From Astropecten irregularis (lineage: Eukaryota; Echinodermata; Asteroidea; Paxillosida; Astropectinidae), in the NCBI GenBank assembly GCA_963971285.1, contig OZ020260.1, forward strand, positions 4,498,798-4,562,797: a stretch of 64,000 nucleotides of DNA, written 5' to 3'. Positions 13,001 through 23,885 of the stretch are shown here, piece after piece. Position 1 is the first letter of the stretch. Every line of letters starts with the position of its first letter. The notes beneath the pieces were generated by a model. It was not told the DNA's origin, did no database searches, and saw only the letters and a program-made list of their open reading frames with translations. Made by a program: the position numbers and the translations under genes.

Positions 13001-16000
13001 AAACCAATTGACTGTTTCTTTCTTGATATTTTCGCCCATGAATCTGCAAAAACCAAAATATCTTAAATGCATAGAAGTGCGCCCTCATGAGCCGATTCAG
13101 GGAAAGTTTTGTTGATGTTTATCTGAAATCCATTTTAGATTGGGGCAGTTTGCATTGCATTCCGATTGGCCAAAAAGGCTTTTTAAAAAGGAAACAGAAA
13201 AATGCTTTGGATTTGGATATAAACCCAATAACCTCCTTTCTCGGCTGGGGTCCTATTTTTTTTTTTTTTTCATCAGCTTGTGACCAACTCGTGGACAATT
13301 TACCCACCCAACTGGCCAGCCCCAACTTCCCGGGCAGCTTTGATCCACAGCGCACCTGTCGGTACAACATCACCAGCTCTACTTGTATCAAGATCACCTT
13401 CTTGACCTTTAATCTGCCCCCGCCCGAAGCGAACATGGTGTGCGGCGACACTTATGTACAGGTGAGCTTGAAAACTTGATAACTCGATAATACTTGATTT
13501 GAATGAGGGTGCTTATTGATCGCAGCTATCCTTGTCACATGAAGTTCTCAAAATGGTGAAAGGGCATATATGCAACATTGTTTATAACAAACCAAAACGG
13601 AAATGTTTCACAGATTTACGTATAACTTACAGTACAGAGTATAAAGACGGTAATGGTAGAAACATTCTGTAAAAGCGTTTCTGCCTGAAATGCTGCATTT
13701 ATTTATCGACTTTGTCACTGTCCAATGATCAATTGAGATGAAAATTTCACAGGTTTGTGTTTATAGATCAGCGCAGACATCCGGGTACTTTCATTCTTTT
13801 AACCTGACAACCGATGAAAACTAACGTGTAGATGGCGCAAGCTATGGACAAATCACGCACAAACCGCCAGTCGTCGAGAATTGTTTCTGGAATATTTTTG
13901 TCAAGAAGCAGAAATCGTGTTCTGTACTACTTTCATTGTCGAGTCATAGTTTTTCCTCAGACAATATCCTTCTTTGAAGTACCCTGTAATAAGATTAAAC
14001 AATTCTGGCAGCTTTTTGTCTTTATAAAAACTTCACAACTGCTTTGTATTCATCGGTTCCAAGGTCGGCGTGTTGTAATGACGTCACTCCGCACAGATCT
14101 ATTCCGGAACAAATCAAATTATGAGCAGCCTGCACCTTTAACAAAGCATCAACTTGACAAATATTCAATGTAAACCACGTAATGTGGGGATTTTGCTCGG
14201 ACTGTCGTCTGTAGATTTTATGATATCTGTGGCCAATTTGACAAAGATTTATGATTCATCTTTTACATGAGTTGTTCCTGTTTTCATAGCGACTAGTATT
14301 GTGACAGCACGTGTTACTTAAAATTGATATAATGTTACGATCTGTCTTAGCCTTTTGTGAAATTGAGCCCAGGTCTTATGAATACTGGAATGCATTAATT
14401 AATGTTTTTAGCAGATTTTTCGTCGATACTTTTCCCAAATCTTGTTTTTGTTTTGTTTTTTAACTCCGCCCCCCACTCCTTTCTTTTTCCAGTTAAGCGA
14501 TCTGGGTGCTGATTACCTGTCACGTAGATACTGTGGGGCTGGTCCTGGCAGCCTCACCGATAACTTGTTTGTCTGGGAGTCGCGCACTGACCAGGTAAGA
14601 ATCAAGTCCCAATTAAGAATCCAATCCAGTCCATCCCCTTCATTCCGTTTATATTATTACATTTGTCTTTATGATAATCCATAAACCACAAACTAACTCA
14701 ATATCCATGCACATACATTTTTTGGTAATGATTATTTTATGAATTTTCCATCGGATTTTGGATCAAATTTGATTTTGACAAATTGTTGTCGTGGTCTTAT
14801 AGGTAATGGTGACCCTTAACAGCGGTGTAGACATTGGCGATGGACGTAGCTTCAGCTTCTACGTCGCGGAGGTTGACTGCCCAGAGTTCGGGTTTGTTGC
14901 CGGAAACTTCAGCGAGGTAAAGTACCAGGGTAAAAGGGTTAAATATCCAAATGCATTGTGGGATTGTTTGCTGTCAAATGTCACCCACCCCCCCCAAAAA
15001 AAATGTTGTGGGCGGGCTGGCTATCCGCAAAAAAAAGAAGAGCTAGACTGTAACACTTTTATAGCTTTGTCTCCACTCGGCCACAGTGAACATGACAATT
15101 AGGGTTTTATCGGCAATGTACTGGATTTCTCGAGTCCACAAACACTAAGATTAATCTTAAGATGAGTTGTCATTATCACCATAGTGATTTGTATTGTGAC
15201 ATCACACTTTGCTATTAGATAGCGTATGGGTATTGATTCACATTTAAGATGAATCTCGGAGCTTCGTAGCAGTTTGTGGATGATGCTTTTAGGGTCTTGA
15301 GACTAATTTGTTCCGAATGACCCTAGATGATATTGTTTGCTATCTTCCTGCGAAATTAAAAAAAGTTACAAAAAAAAGAAGAAAACCTTCTATAATGATC
15401 CATTTGTTTTATTATTAAACTTGTTGCGGTTATCTCCAATTATTTTACCCTTACAGTGCAGTGCCACGTGTGGTATGGGAATGCGGACTCGCCCTGTTGA
15501 ATGCCAGCGCTTGGCCGACGGTGAGCTTGCTGCTTCGGAGGACCTCTGCACGGATCCCAGGCCTGTGGGCTCCATGCCATGCCCTCCCCTGCCACCCTGT
15601 CCTTGTGAGTAAATTTTCCATAAAGCTTTTGATGGTCTGTTTATATTTAGGGCTTGTTTGTTTCAGACACGCAACTCAATAATCTTGCTGATCCCCGTCC
15701 CATGCACGATACGCTAAACAATGGGATCCGGAGCAGCAGGGATCACTGAGCTCGTGTCTGAAACAACAGGCCCTTATTTAACAAGTTGTGAGAGGGTCAG
15801 AGGTCGATTTCCTGAAGCCTTACAATCGATGGTAACTAGAGCTATGAAGGATTATCCTATGTAGGTCTGCAATGCATCATAAGTCCTATGATTGGTAGTT
15901 ACAATGAGTTTGGTGAAATCGACCCCTGGGGCCGATTTCACTAACGCTTTGCGATCATCGCTAAGCCCAAATCCATCGCTAAACGGAGAATCGATCGCTA

Positions 16001-19000
16001 CTTTATGTAGCAATTTTCTGTTTAGCGATGGATTTGGGCTTTACGATGATCGCAAAGCGTTAGTGAAATCGGCCCCTGGACCCTATATACAGTTTGGTGC
16101 TGATATCCAACCCTGCTTGAGACATCAAATTTGACGTTTGTGCAATTGTTCGCAAATTATTGCCTGCCCTTCACCGATGTGGATGAGCACTGAATACTCG
16201 ATGCTTGTGAGTGCACGTGAAAAAAATCACATGCTGGCTCAGGTGGGATTCGAACCCACGACCAAAATAACTTAATATTCATGTGCAATTTTTCTCGCCT
16301 GTGTTTGTGGCGTTTTTTTTGGTCTCCATAGCAAGTCTCATAACAAAATTTTTATTTTTATTTTGATTTTGTGTTCTTCATCTCTTGTATGCATAGCCTG
16401 TGACATGTTTGTAGACGGAACCAATAGCTTGAGCATTCCTCCACCCAGGGATGGGACTTGGACGGCCGACATCAACTGCCGTTTGACCATTGAACTGGAA
16501 ACCTGTATTAAGATAGCGGCCATTGCATTGAGGCTGTCTGAGCCTGATGAAAATGGCACATGTGTCGACAGCTCGTTGACGGTACGTATCGAAACCCCTC
16601 CACTTTTTTTTAATTTAGGGTCCCACTGGAACTTGTATGTGGAATATCAGCGAACCTGTATTCTAGATCCAGATGATTTTGCTGTTTGACATAGACACCC
16701 AAGCCCTGCTTGGCACAACAATTATTGGCTTAACCATGAAATTCCTGTCTTTATTAATAAAAACAGGATTAACAACCAAATTTCAATGTGTTGTGTATCG
16801 CTTGTGATTGTTCTTTGGCTGCTGTATATTTGCTGACCATGAATATCAAATTGAATCTTTAATGGTGATATGAGCAAAACATTTTGTGGTAAGCAATTTT
16901 TTTGTGCTTAACAGCTCTATGAAATTGGCCTGGTCATGCATTGACATGTCATGTTGTGCAATAGGGAGCTTGCACAAGAGTTCAAAAGGTCAAAGTTTGT
17001 GTGTTCTGGAGGACAAGCAGAGAAGGCCGTTTGTCCGAACTCAGTGGAGCTTGACTGGAGCCATAGCGAACGTAAACACAGTGCGATATACAGCCAGTAC
17101 ACATATGGGTGAATTGGTATGCGTTTCTAAAAAGCGCGCAGAGCGGACGTATGTGTAGTGTGGGACCAGCTTAACCTCCAGAACTGCTTGTCCTCCAGAA
17201 GGCGTTGTGTAGCAACAGGCCAGTGACCCCGGCGGCTGTGCAAGCTCTCTATTACGTATTTTAGTGGCTGCTTTTGACATGGTACACCCTTTTGATGATT
17301 CTTTTGTCGGGGATATAGAATAATGCAAATAAATTACCCTTCACTGACTAGATGGTACACCTTGTTGATAAATGGCTGTCGGATAATAATAATGTACAGC
17401 GCTTTGATCTTCTTGGAAAGGCGCTTTATAAATGCCCGTTATCATTATTATTATTATATATTGCGTTAGAGCCCTTTATATCCATTTTGTGGGGGAGGAA
17501 ATTGTCCAAGGAGGTTTTTTTTTTCTTTCTTTTTTTCGAATTTTGTGCAAAAAAGCACTGGACAGCAGGTCTAGGAGCTGAAGCATTTAAATAAAACCTG
17601 AACGTTTTTGAGCTAGACCTGTGGCATTCACGTACAGTACAAAGGAAAATCGTATTTGTCTGCAACATTGTGTCAAATATCTTCAATTAAGGAACCATTT
17701 GATTTAATATGTAAGGAAAACAAAATCACTAGACAGCTGGACTAGCCCAGTACACACTTTACTAGACAGACACTGAAATCACTAGACTTGGTCCACGGTC
17801 TAGTGAATATTTGGAGCCCTGCCATGTGAGTTCTGCACGACAAACATGGAGTTAATCTTTACCTCAAATGTTTCCATTTTCTCAATTTTCCTACCCTCCC
17901 ATCCCTGCATCCCAACCCTCCCTTCTCTCAACAGTTCACCGATGGGATGTTCCCAGGATACTCCCGGCAGTTGTGCGGAGAGCCCTTGCCTCTGCCCATC
18001 AACTTTTTCTCCCTGTCCAATCGCACCACCGTGGACTTCTACTCGGCTGCCTACGAGGCGTCATCCGACAACTACGGACTGTTCGTCCAGGCCAACCCTT
18101 GTCCCACCCTGGAGTACGAGGTGTCCAGCTTCTCTGTGGTAAGTAATCATTGGGACCGTCTAAACTCTAAGATAGTAATGGGGGAAAACTTTCTCTTGCC
18201 AGTGTAGATGTTTGGTGTTCTGTCCTGGCTTTTCAGTCACTTGTGAGAAGCCCAGATAAGTCTTAATTTAGTATAATGATTATAATTTTTAATAATATGG
18301 GCATTTATATAGCCTTCTTACACACAAGAAGGGTATCACAACGCTTTACACTATTATTTTCTGTGGTCATCGGGCCCCATAAACATTCCTGAAACTATCT
18401 CAACTCCCTGGGGAGTATACAGACCTGGCTGCTGTAAGGCCCATATAAAGGCTAATCAAACACAAAGCCATCTCTACCCTCTCAGGTACCCATTTACACC
18501 TGGGTGAAGATGAGCAATATGTGACAAAGCGTCTTGCCCAAGGATGCAAGCACCACTAGCCCATGGCTGGATTTGAATCCACAATCTGTAGATTGACCAC
18601 AAGATCTTGAATACGACATGCCAGACCACTTCGTCTATCCTCATTAAATGTTTTTTGTTTGTTTGTTTGTTTTTTCCCCCTCCAGTGCTCAGCGTCCTGC
18701 GGAGGAGGTACGCTAACCCGCGACGTGAATTGCGTGAGACAGGACACTAACGAGATTGTACCCGATGAAGCTTGCGATGGCACCCCGCCAACATCAGTTG
18801 AACCGTGTAACGTGCTCCCTTGCCCACAAGGTAAGCAGGAAAAACAATGAATTAAGCTGAGAAAATGGAGTAAATTTTGTCCAAGAACAGAAGGGCAGTT
18901 TGCGGGTAACCCCACGTGGCCAATGGTGGTGATGATACGGGTAATAGGGAAGATCTGAACCTCGCCTCCTTCCCTCTCTTCTCCAAGCTAGACAGAAAGA

Positions 19001-22000
19001 AGTCTTCAAGTTGACCTTTATCCCAAGTCGGCCCGATTCCCTAATCATACAGGCACTTGGACATTCGCTTTCCCATGATCAGGCTACATTAGTTGCCTCC
19101 ACCAAGTTCTAGTGCCAGGGTTTGCTGGTTGACCTGGGTTTTCTTCTTTGGACTATGTGTTTTATAGAGTGTGACAACGTCGTGCCTGATGCTCAAGGCA
19201 TCTTGACATCACCCGGCCTGCCCACCTACAAGAGCAATTCCGACTGTACGAACACCATCTTCAAGGCAAACGGCTGCATGCGAATCACCATCTTGTCCCT
19301 GGACATTGAAGAAGGCTCGCAACCCGGCGTGTGCGACCGAGATTACCTAGAGGTATGGCTGCGTATATTTGCCATTTTGTAGTTTTGGGCTGGATGAAGT
19401 GCGCTCTGTCGCAGCCATCTTTACGATGATTCTCATAGCACTATTAACAAAACAGTGGCAGAGGTTGCCAGTCAACATTCTTATAAAAAAAAATTAATAT
19501 TTGAGTCTTCTGTAGTCAAAGACAGCGTGGACTGTCTTGACCGGCAAATTTTCAAACCAATTACCGTTTCTCAGGTTGCAGCATTGCTAATGTTGCGTGT
19601 ATCTTCATCCGTGGGATATAGTGACATGTTATGGTTATTGGTTTGCAGAAACACCATGTAAGAATCGTTTGTACTTTCGCACTTATATTTCGTTCGCACT
19701 TTTTGTAAGGTCAACTCTGGTCATCATCAGTCGACACCCTCAACAAAATAGCGGATTGCTCAGTTGTAAGTAGAGCACTGGTATGGTGTTCAGGAGGTGG
19801 CTGATTCGAATCCCACTTCAGTCAAAGACAAGCCAAATGGAAATATATTCTTAATATTTGGTCTCTCTGTTGGCAGATTCTAGATGCCAGTAACCCCGAG
19901 CTGAACGTGCGTCTGTGTGGGACCACCGTGCCCAGCACTCCGTGGAACTCCAAGTCTCCCATCGTGCGCACCAGGTTCGTCTCGGACGGCGTAGATACCA
20001 TGCAAGCTGGGTACACAATGTCGTATACCTTTGAAGTGAATTGCCCAACAGGAAACTATGTCCTGGAAGATTTTGGACCGGTGAGTTCCTTCAGTATTGT
20101 GTTCTTCCCTCCTCCCCCATCACACCAGGGGCCAATTTCACAGCCCTGCCTAGCACAAAAATTTGCTAACCATGAAATATCAAACTTCCATGTGTTGTGT
20201 ATCGCTTGTGATTGTCCTATGGCTGCTGTTTGCCGACCATGAATATCAAATAAAAAAATTTAATAGTGGTTTGTTTGATTGAGCAAGGCAATTTGTGTTA
20301 AGCAATTTCTTTGTGCTTAACAGCTCCATGAAATTGACTCCTGGTCTTTTGATGGTCTTGCAGGCGAGTGGTGGGTTGAGTGGGATGTGGGTTGACGGAC
20401 AGGGGATGATTCCTGGACTTCAGCGGCTCTGGTCTCGTCCCTTGCACCCAACTCGAAACAAAGCGGTGTTTTCCTGGTGGTGTCTATGCACAAACCAGCA
20501 GTCTTACTTTGATTTATATATTTGTTCGTTTGTTTCCACTCGGTCCAGTGTTCGGCTTCCTGCGGTGGAGGCAATCATACTGCCGAGACAGTGAGATGCG
20601 AGTTTGATGACAGAACTGCTGCCGCGCTGACCGACTGCCCTGGCCTCCCCCCGTCACCCGTGGAGGACTGCAACGTGCTAAACTGCACCGAGTTTTACAT
20701 TTTCAGAGGCGATTTCTCACCCGTAAGTTTCCTCTCCTAGTTGACCCAATTCCCAATACTCTCACAGGATGACCTATATATCTACCTAATATCTGCGCAG
20801 TTTCATTATGCGATGCTTGCACATGCATTATAATGACGTATAACAATACATCGTAAAACACAAATCTGCGCACATTTTTATTTGTGTGTTTTTTTAGTGG
20901 CATGATTTTTTCAAAAAAATCTCTTCTTGCTTTAGTTAACGATAATTAGAAATCAAGTGAAATGTACAAAAAAAGTTATTAGAACAGCGGTCAACTGCCG
21001 CGAAAAGCGCAATAACAGTATGCAGTTAGAGGTTGTGATTCACCCATAATGTCATATATGACGGCAAACAAAATGCGTAAGGACACTATACTCTTTGAGC
21101 TGGGTATATGCTGTGCTGTCCTTACCAGTGGGCCATTTGTTGGAGAAAAGAAGTTTGACTGTTTATAGGCCTTATCCACGATGCATCCATCCTACATTCA
21201 AAGCAGTGCAATCAAACCGAAGCTTGGATTCAAAGTAGTCTGGTACCCGTTTTCCTTTTAGAATTGGTGTTATCTTTTCCAACGGGTATACAAGGAAGTT
21301 GACAAGATGGATGCACCGTGAATAAGGCCAATCATTAGTGACCCAGAGTATTACTCATAAAGTCCACTTCCCAGCAAGAACAGTGTCCACTATAACCCTG
21401 TTAGACCTGTATTTATTTTCCTCATGATTCTGCCAACCATTCCTATTTTGGAGGTACGGTATCATTCCTGTTTTGGGGGTAAAAAGTTATCACTTTTCAC
21501 AACTAGCTCTTGACAACAGATTCTGATTTTTGGCCTGGAAACACACAATTATTCCTATGAACGTAAATATTCCACAATTCCTTTTTGTGTCAATAATGTC
21601 CAGTGCTCTGTTACCTGTGATGTGGGCACGCAGCTTCGTGTAGTTGAGTGCCGACGGATTGATACGGATGCAGCCGTCAGTGCCGACAACTGCAATGGCC
21701 CCTTGCCCAATACAGTGATGACCTGTATGAATGCGCCTTGTCAGAACACTATGTTCGGTGAGTTTGGGCTTTACTAATTGTGGGCTTATTGTCTATAGAG
21801 CAATTGCCCTTTCAGGCTGTGTTGGAATGTTGGAACACAGTGCTTTTTTTCAGTGCAATTCAGCTGGGATGCTGTTGTATTCATTGCAGTCTTCAATTGT
21901 ATCATGGCGTTCTTCAAAGATACCAAATTAGCACAGCAACGGGTATGTTTAAGGCTCGGGGCTCTCTGCACATGCCGTGCTAAGCAGAAGACACGGTGCA

Positions 22001-23885
22001 GTTTCAAGCTCTGAACCACACTGCTGTGTCGGTATAGTTTATGCGATAGATGCACTCACGTATACAGCGAGCAAGCGTCTATCACATGCATGCAGATTTC
22101 TCGATTCATTTAATATGCAATCCAACCCAGCCAACCCACCTCTAGGTTTTGACCAATCAAGGAGCATCGACTATCGTACCGTTTGACAAGCACGTCTATC
22201 ACTTAATTTTGCGCGTCGCGCAGAAGCAGCTATCTGACTCATAAACATCCTTTGGCTGATCCTGATGGAAATGTTCTCAAAACAGATCTGATTGGCTGAT
22301 GTGCCACGTTGCATATAATTTGCATGCATTCATGTATCAGACTTTCATACTTAGTGGCACGGAGTAAAAACGGGTGATACTCGGACTAGTGTCGGTACTG
22401 AATGCAGTTCCAATTTAGGCCCAGCATTTTATGAATGGGATTGCTTCTGGTACCAGAGGAACACTTCTTTAGGGCCATATTCCAAATTGGTTCCAAATTT
22501 TGTTATGATCTTAATCGGGCCATGATATGGAAAGGTCTTGTTTGCACGTTAATTGGGAGACTTTTGAGAACCGGTCTTCAAGTCAACAGCGCACGCGCAC
22601 GCAATTGTGAGCATGCGCACGATGTTTTGCGCCTGTGCTGTTGTGCGTGCGTGTGCGCTGTTGACTTGAAGACCGGTTCTCCCATTACTCTAGTTTGTGG
22701 CAAGCTTAAGTAGAGGTTTATTTTATAGCCGTATGACATCGTGGTCTTTCCTCTGGCCAGTCTTATTTTAGGTGCACTTGCAGTTTTTATCATGTTTGAT
22801 TCTGATTTTGTGCATGTTGTGTTTGCATTTATGCAGTTGTGGATTCACCGGGAAGTACCTACACCTTGGAAAGGGGGGATAGTGGCACTATCGCCAGTCC
22901 TAACTTCCCCGCTAACTACCCGGACAACCTGAACGGAATGCTGACCCTGAATATCCCCCAGGGCACCATGCTCATGATTGTCATCAATAATCTGAATCTG
23001 GTGTTTGACTTGCCTTGCACCAATGGAGACAGCCTGAGGGTAAGTTTGGACGACTCACCCACCACAGTCACCACCGTGCACCCTTCTTTCCCTTTGTAAC
23101 ATTCTCTGGGCCATTCTTGACTCTCAACGTCCAAACCTCATCCAGAATAAAAATTCAACAACAAAAGCTTGAAGAATCCAAGGTAGGGGGTAAACTGTCC
23201 GGTATTTTGCTCAGACTGTGATGTTTAGGGGGTGAAGAAACGAGGTTTGAGCAAATCCTTGGAGTTGAATCTTTGACCTCTGGATTCCAAGTACCAAGCA
23301 CACTCTAACCATCCTCAACTATCCTTTATGGGTGGATGATTTGGATGGTACAAACCCCCTCCTGAACTCAATAAGGCTCTGCGCTGGCTCTGCACGGACA
23401 GAATTCACAAAACCAAATTCGCTGCTGTTTCCCATTTCATTTTCTTAGACGACCTCTATTTTGCCTCCTTTATAAAGAAGAGGGGTGAATCCGCGGACTT
23501 TTGCTTTTGAAATGAGATTGGGTTACACAGGGATGAGATTTCCTTTTTTTGTTTTGGATTTCAGATTTTTTCCCTCACAGGCCGTGTACAAAAGTATACA
23601 AGATTTTCATATTTCAGACTTTTTATACTCCCTGTCAGCTGTTCTCATCCCTAGTTACAGTATTAAAGAACCAAACACATTTAACACTTGAATGGTCTTG
23701 TTTTATTCTATTTCAATTTGCAGTTTTCTTCGGGCGTTGGCAATGAGCTTTCAGTCTGCTCCACTGCACTGGGCATACCCTTCACGTGGTACAGCAGGCA
23801 GGGCGATACCGAGGTCATCGTCGAATTCAACACCAGCCCCACCAATTCAGCTTCTGGATTCTCTGGTACATGGGCAGTCATCTAG
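105..23885 (+). CDS. Multi-TSP1/CUB extracellular mosaic protein, 3' part of gene (29 exons)
   Basis: Exons: 105-246, 374-558, 886-1077, 2041-2185, 3230-3423, 3955-4149, 5194-5335, 5979-6163, 6710-6898, 7531-7672, 8210-8394, 8940-9140, 10356-10497, 10831-11015, 11392-11595, 12312-12453, 13277-13461, 14493-14594, 14803-14916, 15457-15604, 16397-16581, 17935-18138, 18686-18830, 19168-19352, 19877-20080, 20549-20722, 21604-21757, 22837-23039, 23724-23885 (stop TAG). All have GT..AG borders and compatible phases; they total 4,935 nt, 1,644 residues. Ten TSP1 repeats (CSxxCGxG..R.V.C type) alternate with nine CUB domains; most CUBs keep the acidic-aromatic strand (C..DY[LI]) that binds calcium in many CUBs. 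Several NxT/NxS sequons fit secretion. The first exon begins in phase 0 after an acceptor, so the start, any signal peptide and any N-terminal protease domain lie to the left. TSP1/CUB mosaics act in matrix, adhesion and protease binding; the partner here is unknown. It resembles ADAMTS/ADAMTS-like TSP1 repeats but no named family with this layout is recognised. Confidence 0.9.
2041..4149 (+). other. Cassette 2: TSP1-2 + CUB-2
   Basis: TSP1-2 is exon 2041-2185 (starts CSATCGTGIRTRDV), 145 nt against the usual 142. CUB-2 is exons 3230-3423 and 3955-4149, with the acidic strand CSKDYIE. It ends ATPFGS, so the Trp expected before the next TSP1 is a Phe. Confidence 0.88.
3505..3785 (-). mobile_element. 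tRNA-derived SINE, family A
   Basis: Minus-strand copy in the intron splitting CUB-2. Plus strand shows GGATTCGAACCCACAATCTG (B-box complement) and AGTGTCTTGCCCAAGGATGC. Confidence 0.72.
5194..6898 (+). other. Cassette 3: TSP1-3 + CUB-3
   Basis: TSP1-3 is exon 5194-5335 (starts CSIRCGGG). CUB-3 is exons 5979-6163 and 6710-6898. It carries an N-glycosylation sequon in YNITNPDG and the acidic strand CYYDYLT. It ends TGDFME, again Phe in place of Trp. Confidence 0.88.
5571..5760 (+). mobile_element. tRNA-derived SINE, family B
   Basis: GCTCGGTGGCCTAGCGGTA (A-box side) and GTGGGTTTGAATCCCACC (B-box), then CTGAGCCAGCACGTGA and a body ending GTGAAGGGCAAGCC. Other copies are at about 16135-16265 (minus) and 53000-53215 (plus). 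Confidence 0.7.
7531..9140 (+). other. Cassette 4: TSP1-4 + CUB-4
   Basis: TSP1-4 is exon 7531-7672 (starts CDVSCGGGMQTREV). CUB-4 is exons 8210-8394 and 8940-9140, with sequon CNYTI and acidic strand CKDFIE. It ends AGPWST, which keeps the Trp. The intron between the CUB halves holds a LINE relic. Confidence 0.88.
8460..8829 (+). mobile_element. LINE 3' relic (end of reverse transcriptase ORF)
   Basis: One frame reads RERQMRLYGHVDRFP; another reads MGRVAAWEMAIRRTQEY and then TCCHGACSH and a stop. These are typical of the C-terminal end of LINE endonuclease/reverse transcriptase ORFs. Frames change and stops occur, so it is dead. It lies in the intron that splits CUB-4. Confidence 0.6.
9211..10266. 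mobile_element. Pogo/Tigger-like non-autonomous DNA transposon (1,056 bp)
   Basis: Ends are CAGTAAAACCTCGATAAGTC and GACTCATCGAGGTTTTACTG. TA dinucleotides flank both sides (9209-9210, 10267-10268), as expected of a TA target duplication. No transposase frame is seen. It lies in the intron between CUB-4 and TSP1-5. Confidence 0.8.
10356..11595 (+). other. Cassette 5: TSP1-5 + CUB-5
   Basis: TSP1-5 is exon 10356-10497 (starts CSRPCGGGEQTRSV). CUB-5 is exons 10831-11015 and 11392-11595, with acidic strand CDTDYLL. It ends AGPWEE, keeping the Trp. The intron just upstream is enlarged by a 1,056-bp pogo-like element. Confidence 0.88.
12312..14916 (+). other. Cassette 6: TSP1-6 + CUB-6 with an extra intron
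   Basis: TSP1-6 is exon 12312-12453 (starts CDRQCGGGTRTREV). CUB-6 is exons 13277-13461, 14493-14594 and 14803-14916. Only this CUB has its second half cut by a further phase-0 intron (14595-14802). The acidic strand is altered (CGDTYVQ). It ends AGNFSE. Confidence 0.87.
12700..12890. repeat. Dispersed foldback-like repeat (CCGACTCCATTTCG family)
   Basis: Contains GGCTCAGGCTCCGACTCC, CGGCATCAAAATACCGG and AACAGAGCTTCAGCTTCAA. Related segments lie at about 2618-2795 and 34869-35033. Confidence 0.5.
15802..16076. mobile_element. Two different foldback MITEs back to back
   Basis: A GGTCGATTTC-type copy ends GTGAAATCGACCCC at 15926. The next one starts GGGGCCGATTTCACTAACGC at 15928 and ends GAAATCGGCCCC at 16076. 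The second is a near-perfect palindrome with arms of about 65 nt (GCTTTGCGATCATCGCTAA). They lie between TSP1-7 and CUB-7. Confidence 0.75.
16135..16265 (-). mobile_element. tRNA-derived SINE, family B
   Basis: Plus strand reads GGCTCAGGTGGGATTCGAAC, the complement of the B-box and of the CTGAGCC junction; the body complement CCCTTCACCGATGTGGATGA lies before it. It sits between TSP1-7 and CUB-7. Confidence 0.7.
18276..18640 (-). mobile_element. tRNA-derived SINE, family A, with 3' tail
   Basis: Minus-strand copy between CUB-7 and TSP1-8: GATTTGAATCCACAATCTG is the B-box complement. The tail side shows GGGCATTTATATAGCC, matching the tail of the 37672 copy. Confidence 0.72.
18686..20080 (+). 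other. Cassette 8: TSP1-8 + CUB-8
   Basis: TSP1-8 is exon 18686-18830 (starts CSASCGGGTLTRDV). CUB-8 is exons 19168-19352 and 19877-20080, with a well-kept acidic strand CDRDYLE. It ends LEDFGP. A SINE copy ends about 46 bp before the TSP1-8 acceptor. Confidence 0.88.
20127..20345. mobile_element. GGGGCCAATTTCACAGCCC-type MITE
   Basis: Starts GGGGCCAATTTCACAGCCC, ends AGCTCCATGAAATTGACTCC; middle contains GTGTTGTGTATCGCTTGTGA. Sister copies lie at about 2196-2420, 16696-16933, 47065-47263, 51990-52245 and 53556-53762, in differing states of decay. Confidence 0.65.
20549..20722 (+). other. TSP1-9 exon, not followed by a CUB
   Basis: A 174-nt exon starting CSASCGGGNHTAET and running on past the last TSP1 cysteine to end FRGDFSP in phase 0. 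The tail mimics the CUB ends that precede the other TSP1 exons, so the next exon can be another TSP1. The CUB expected here is absent: no CUB-like frame lies between this exon and TSP1-10. Confidence 0.85.
21604..23885 (+). other. Terminal cassette: TSP1-10 + CUB-9 and stop
   Basis: TSP1-10 is exon 21604-21757 (starts CSVTCDVG; the usual Gly after the second Cys is Asp). CUB-9 is exons 22837-23039 and 23724-23885. The first half lacks the usual CUB cysteine start (VVDSPGST in place of xCD) and its acidic strand reads TNGDSLR. The protein ends SGTWAVI and TAG at 23883-23885, directly after the CUB, with no membrane segment or GPI-type tail. Confidence 0.87.
22553..22685. mobile_element. GC-rich hairpin MITE
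   Basis: Inverted arms around GAGAACCGGTCTTCAAGTCA and AACAGCGCACGCGCACGC, bounded by GGGAGA and TCTCCC. It lies in the intron before CUB-9. A sister copy lies at 51285-51433. Confidence 0.75.

Larger units (their letters stand above)
15457..18138 (+). other. Cassette 7: TSP1-7 + CUB-7
   Basis: TSP1-7 is exon 15457-15604 (starts CSATCGMGMRTRPV), 148 nt and the longest TSP1 exon of the regular cassettes. CUB-7 is exons 16397-16581 and 17935-18138. The acidic strand is degenerate (CVDSSLT), so calcium binding is doubtful here. It ends with SSFSV. Confidence 0.86.
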
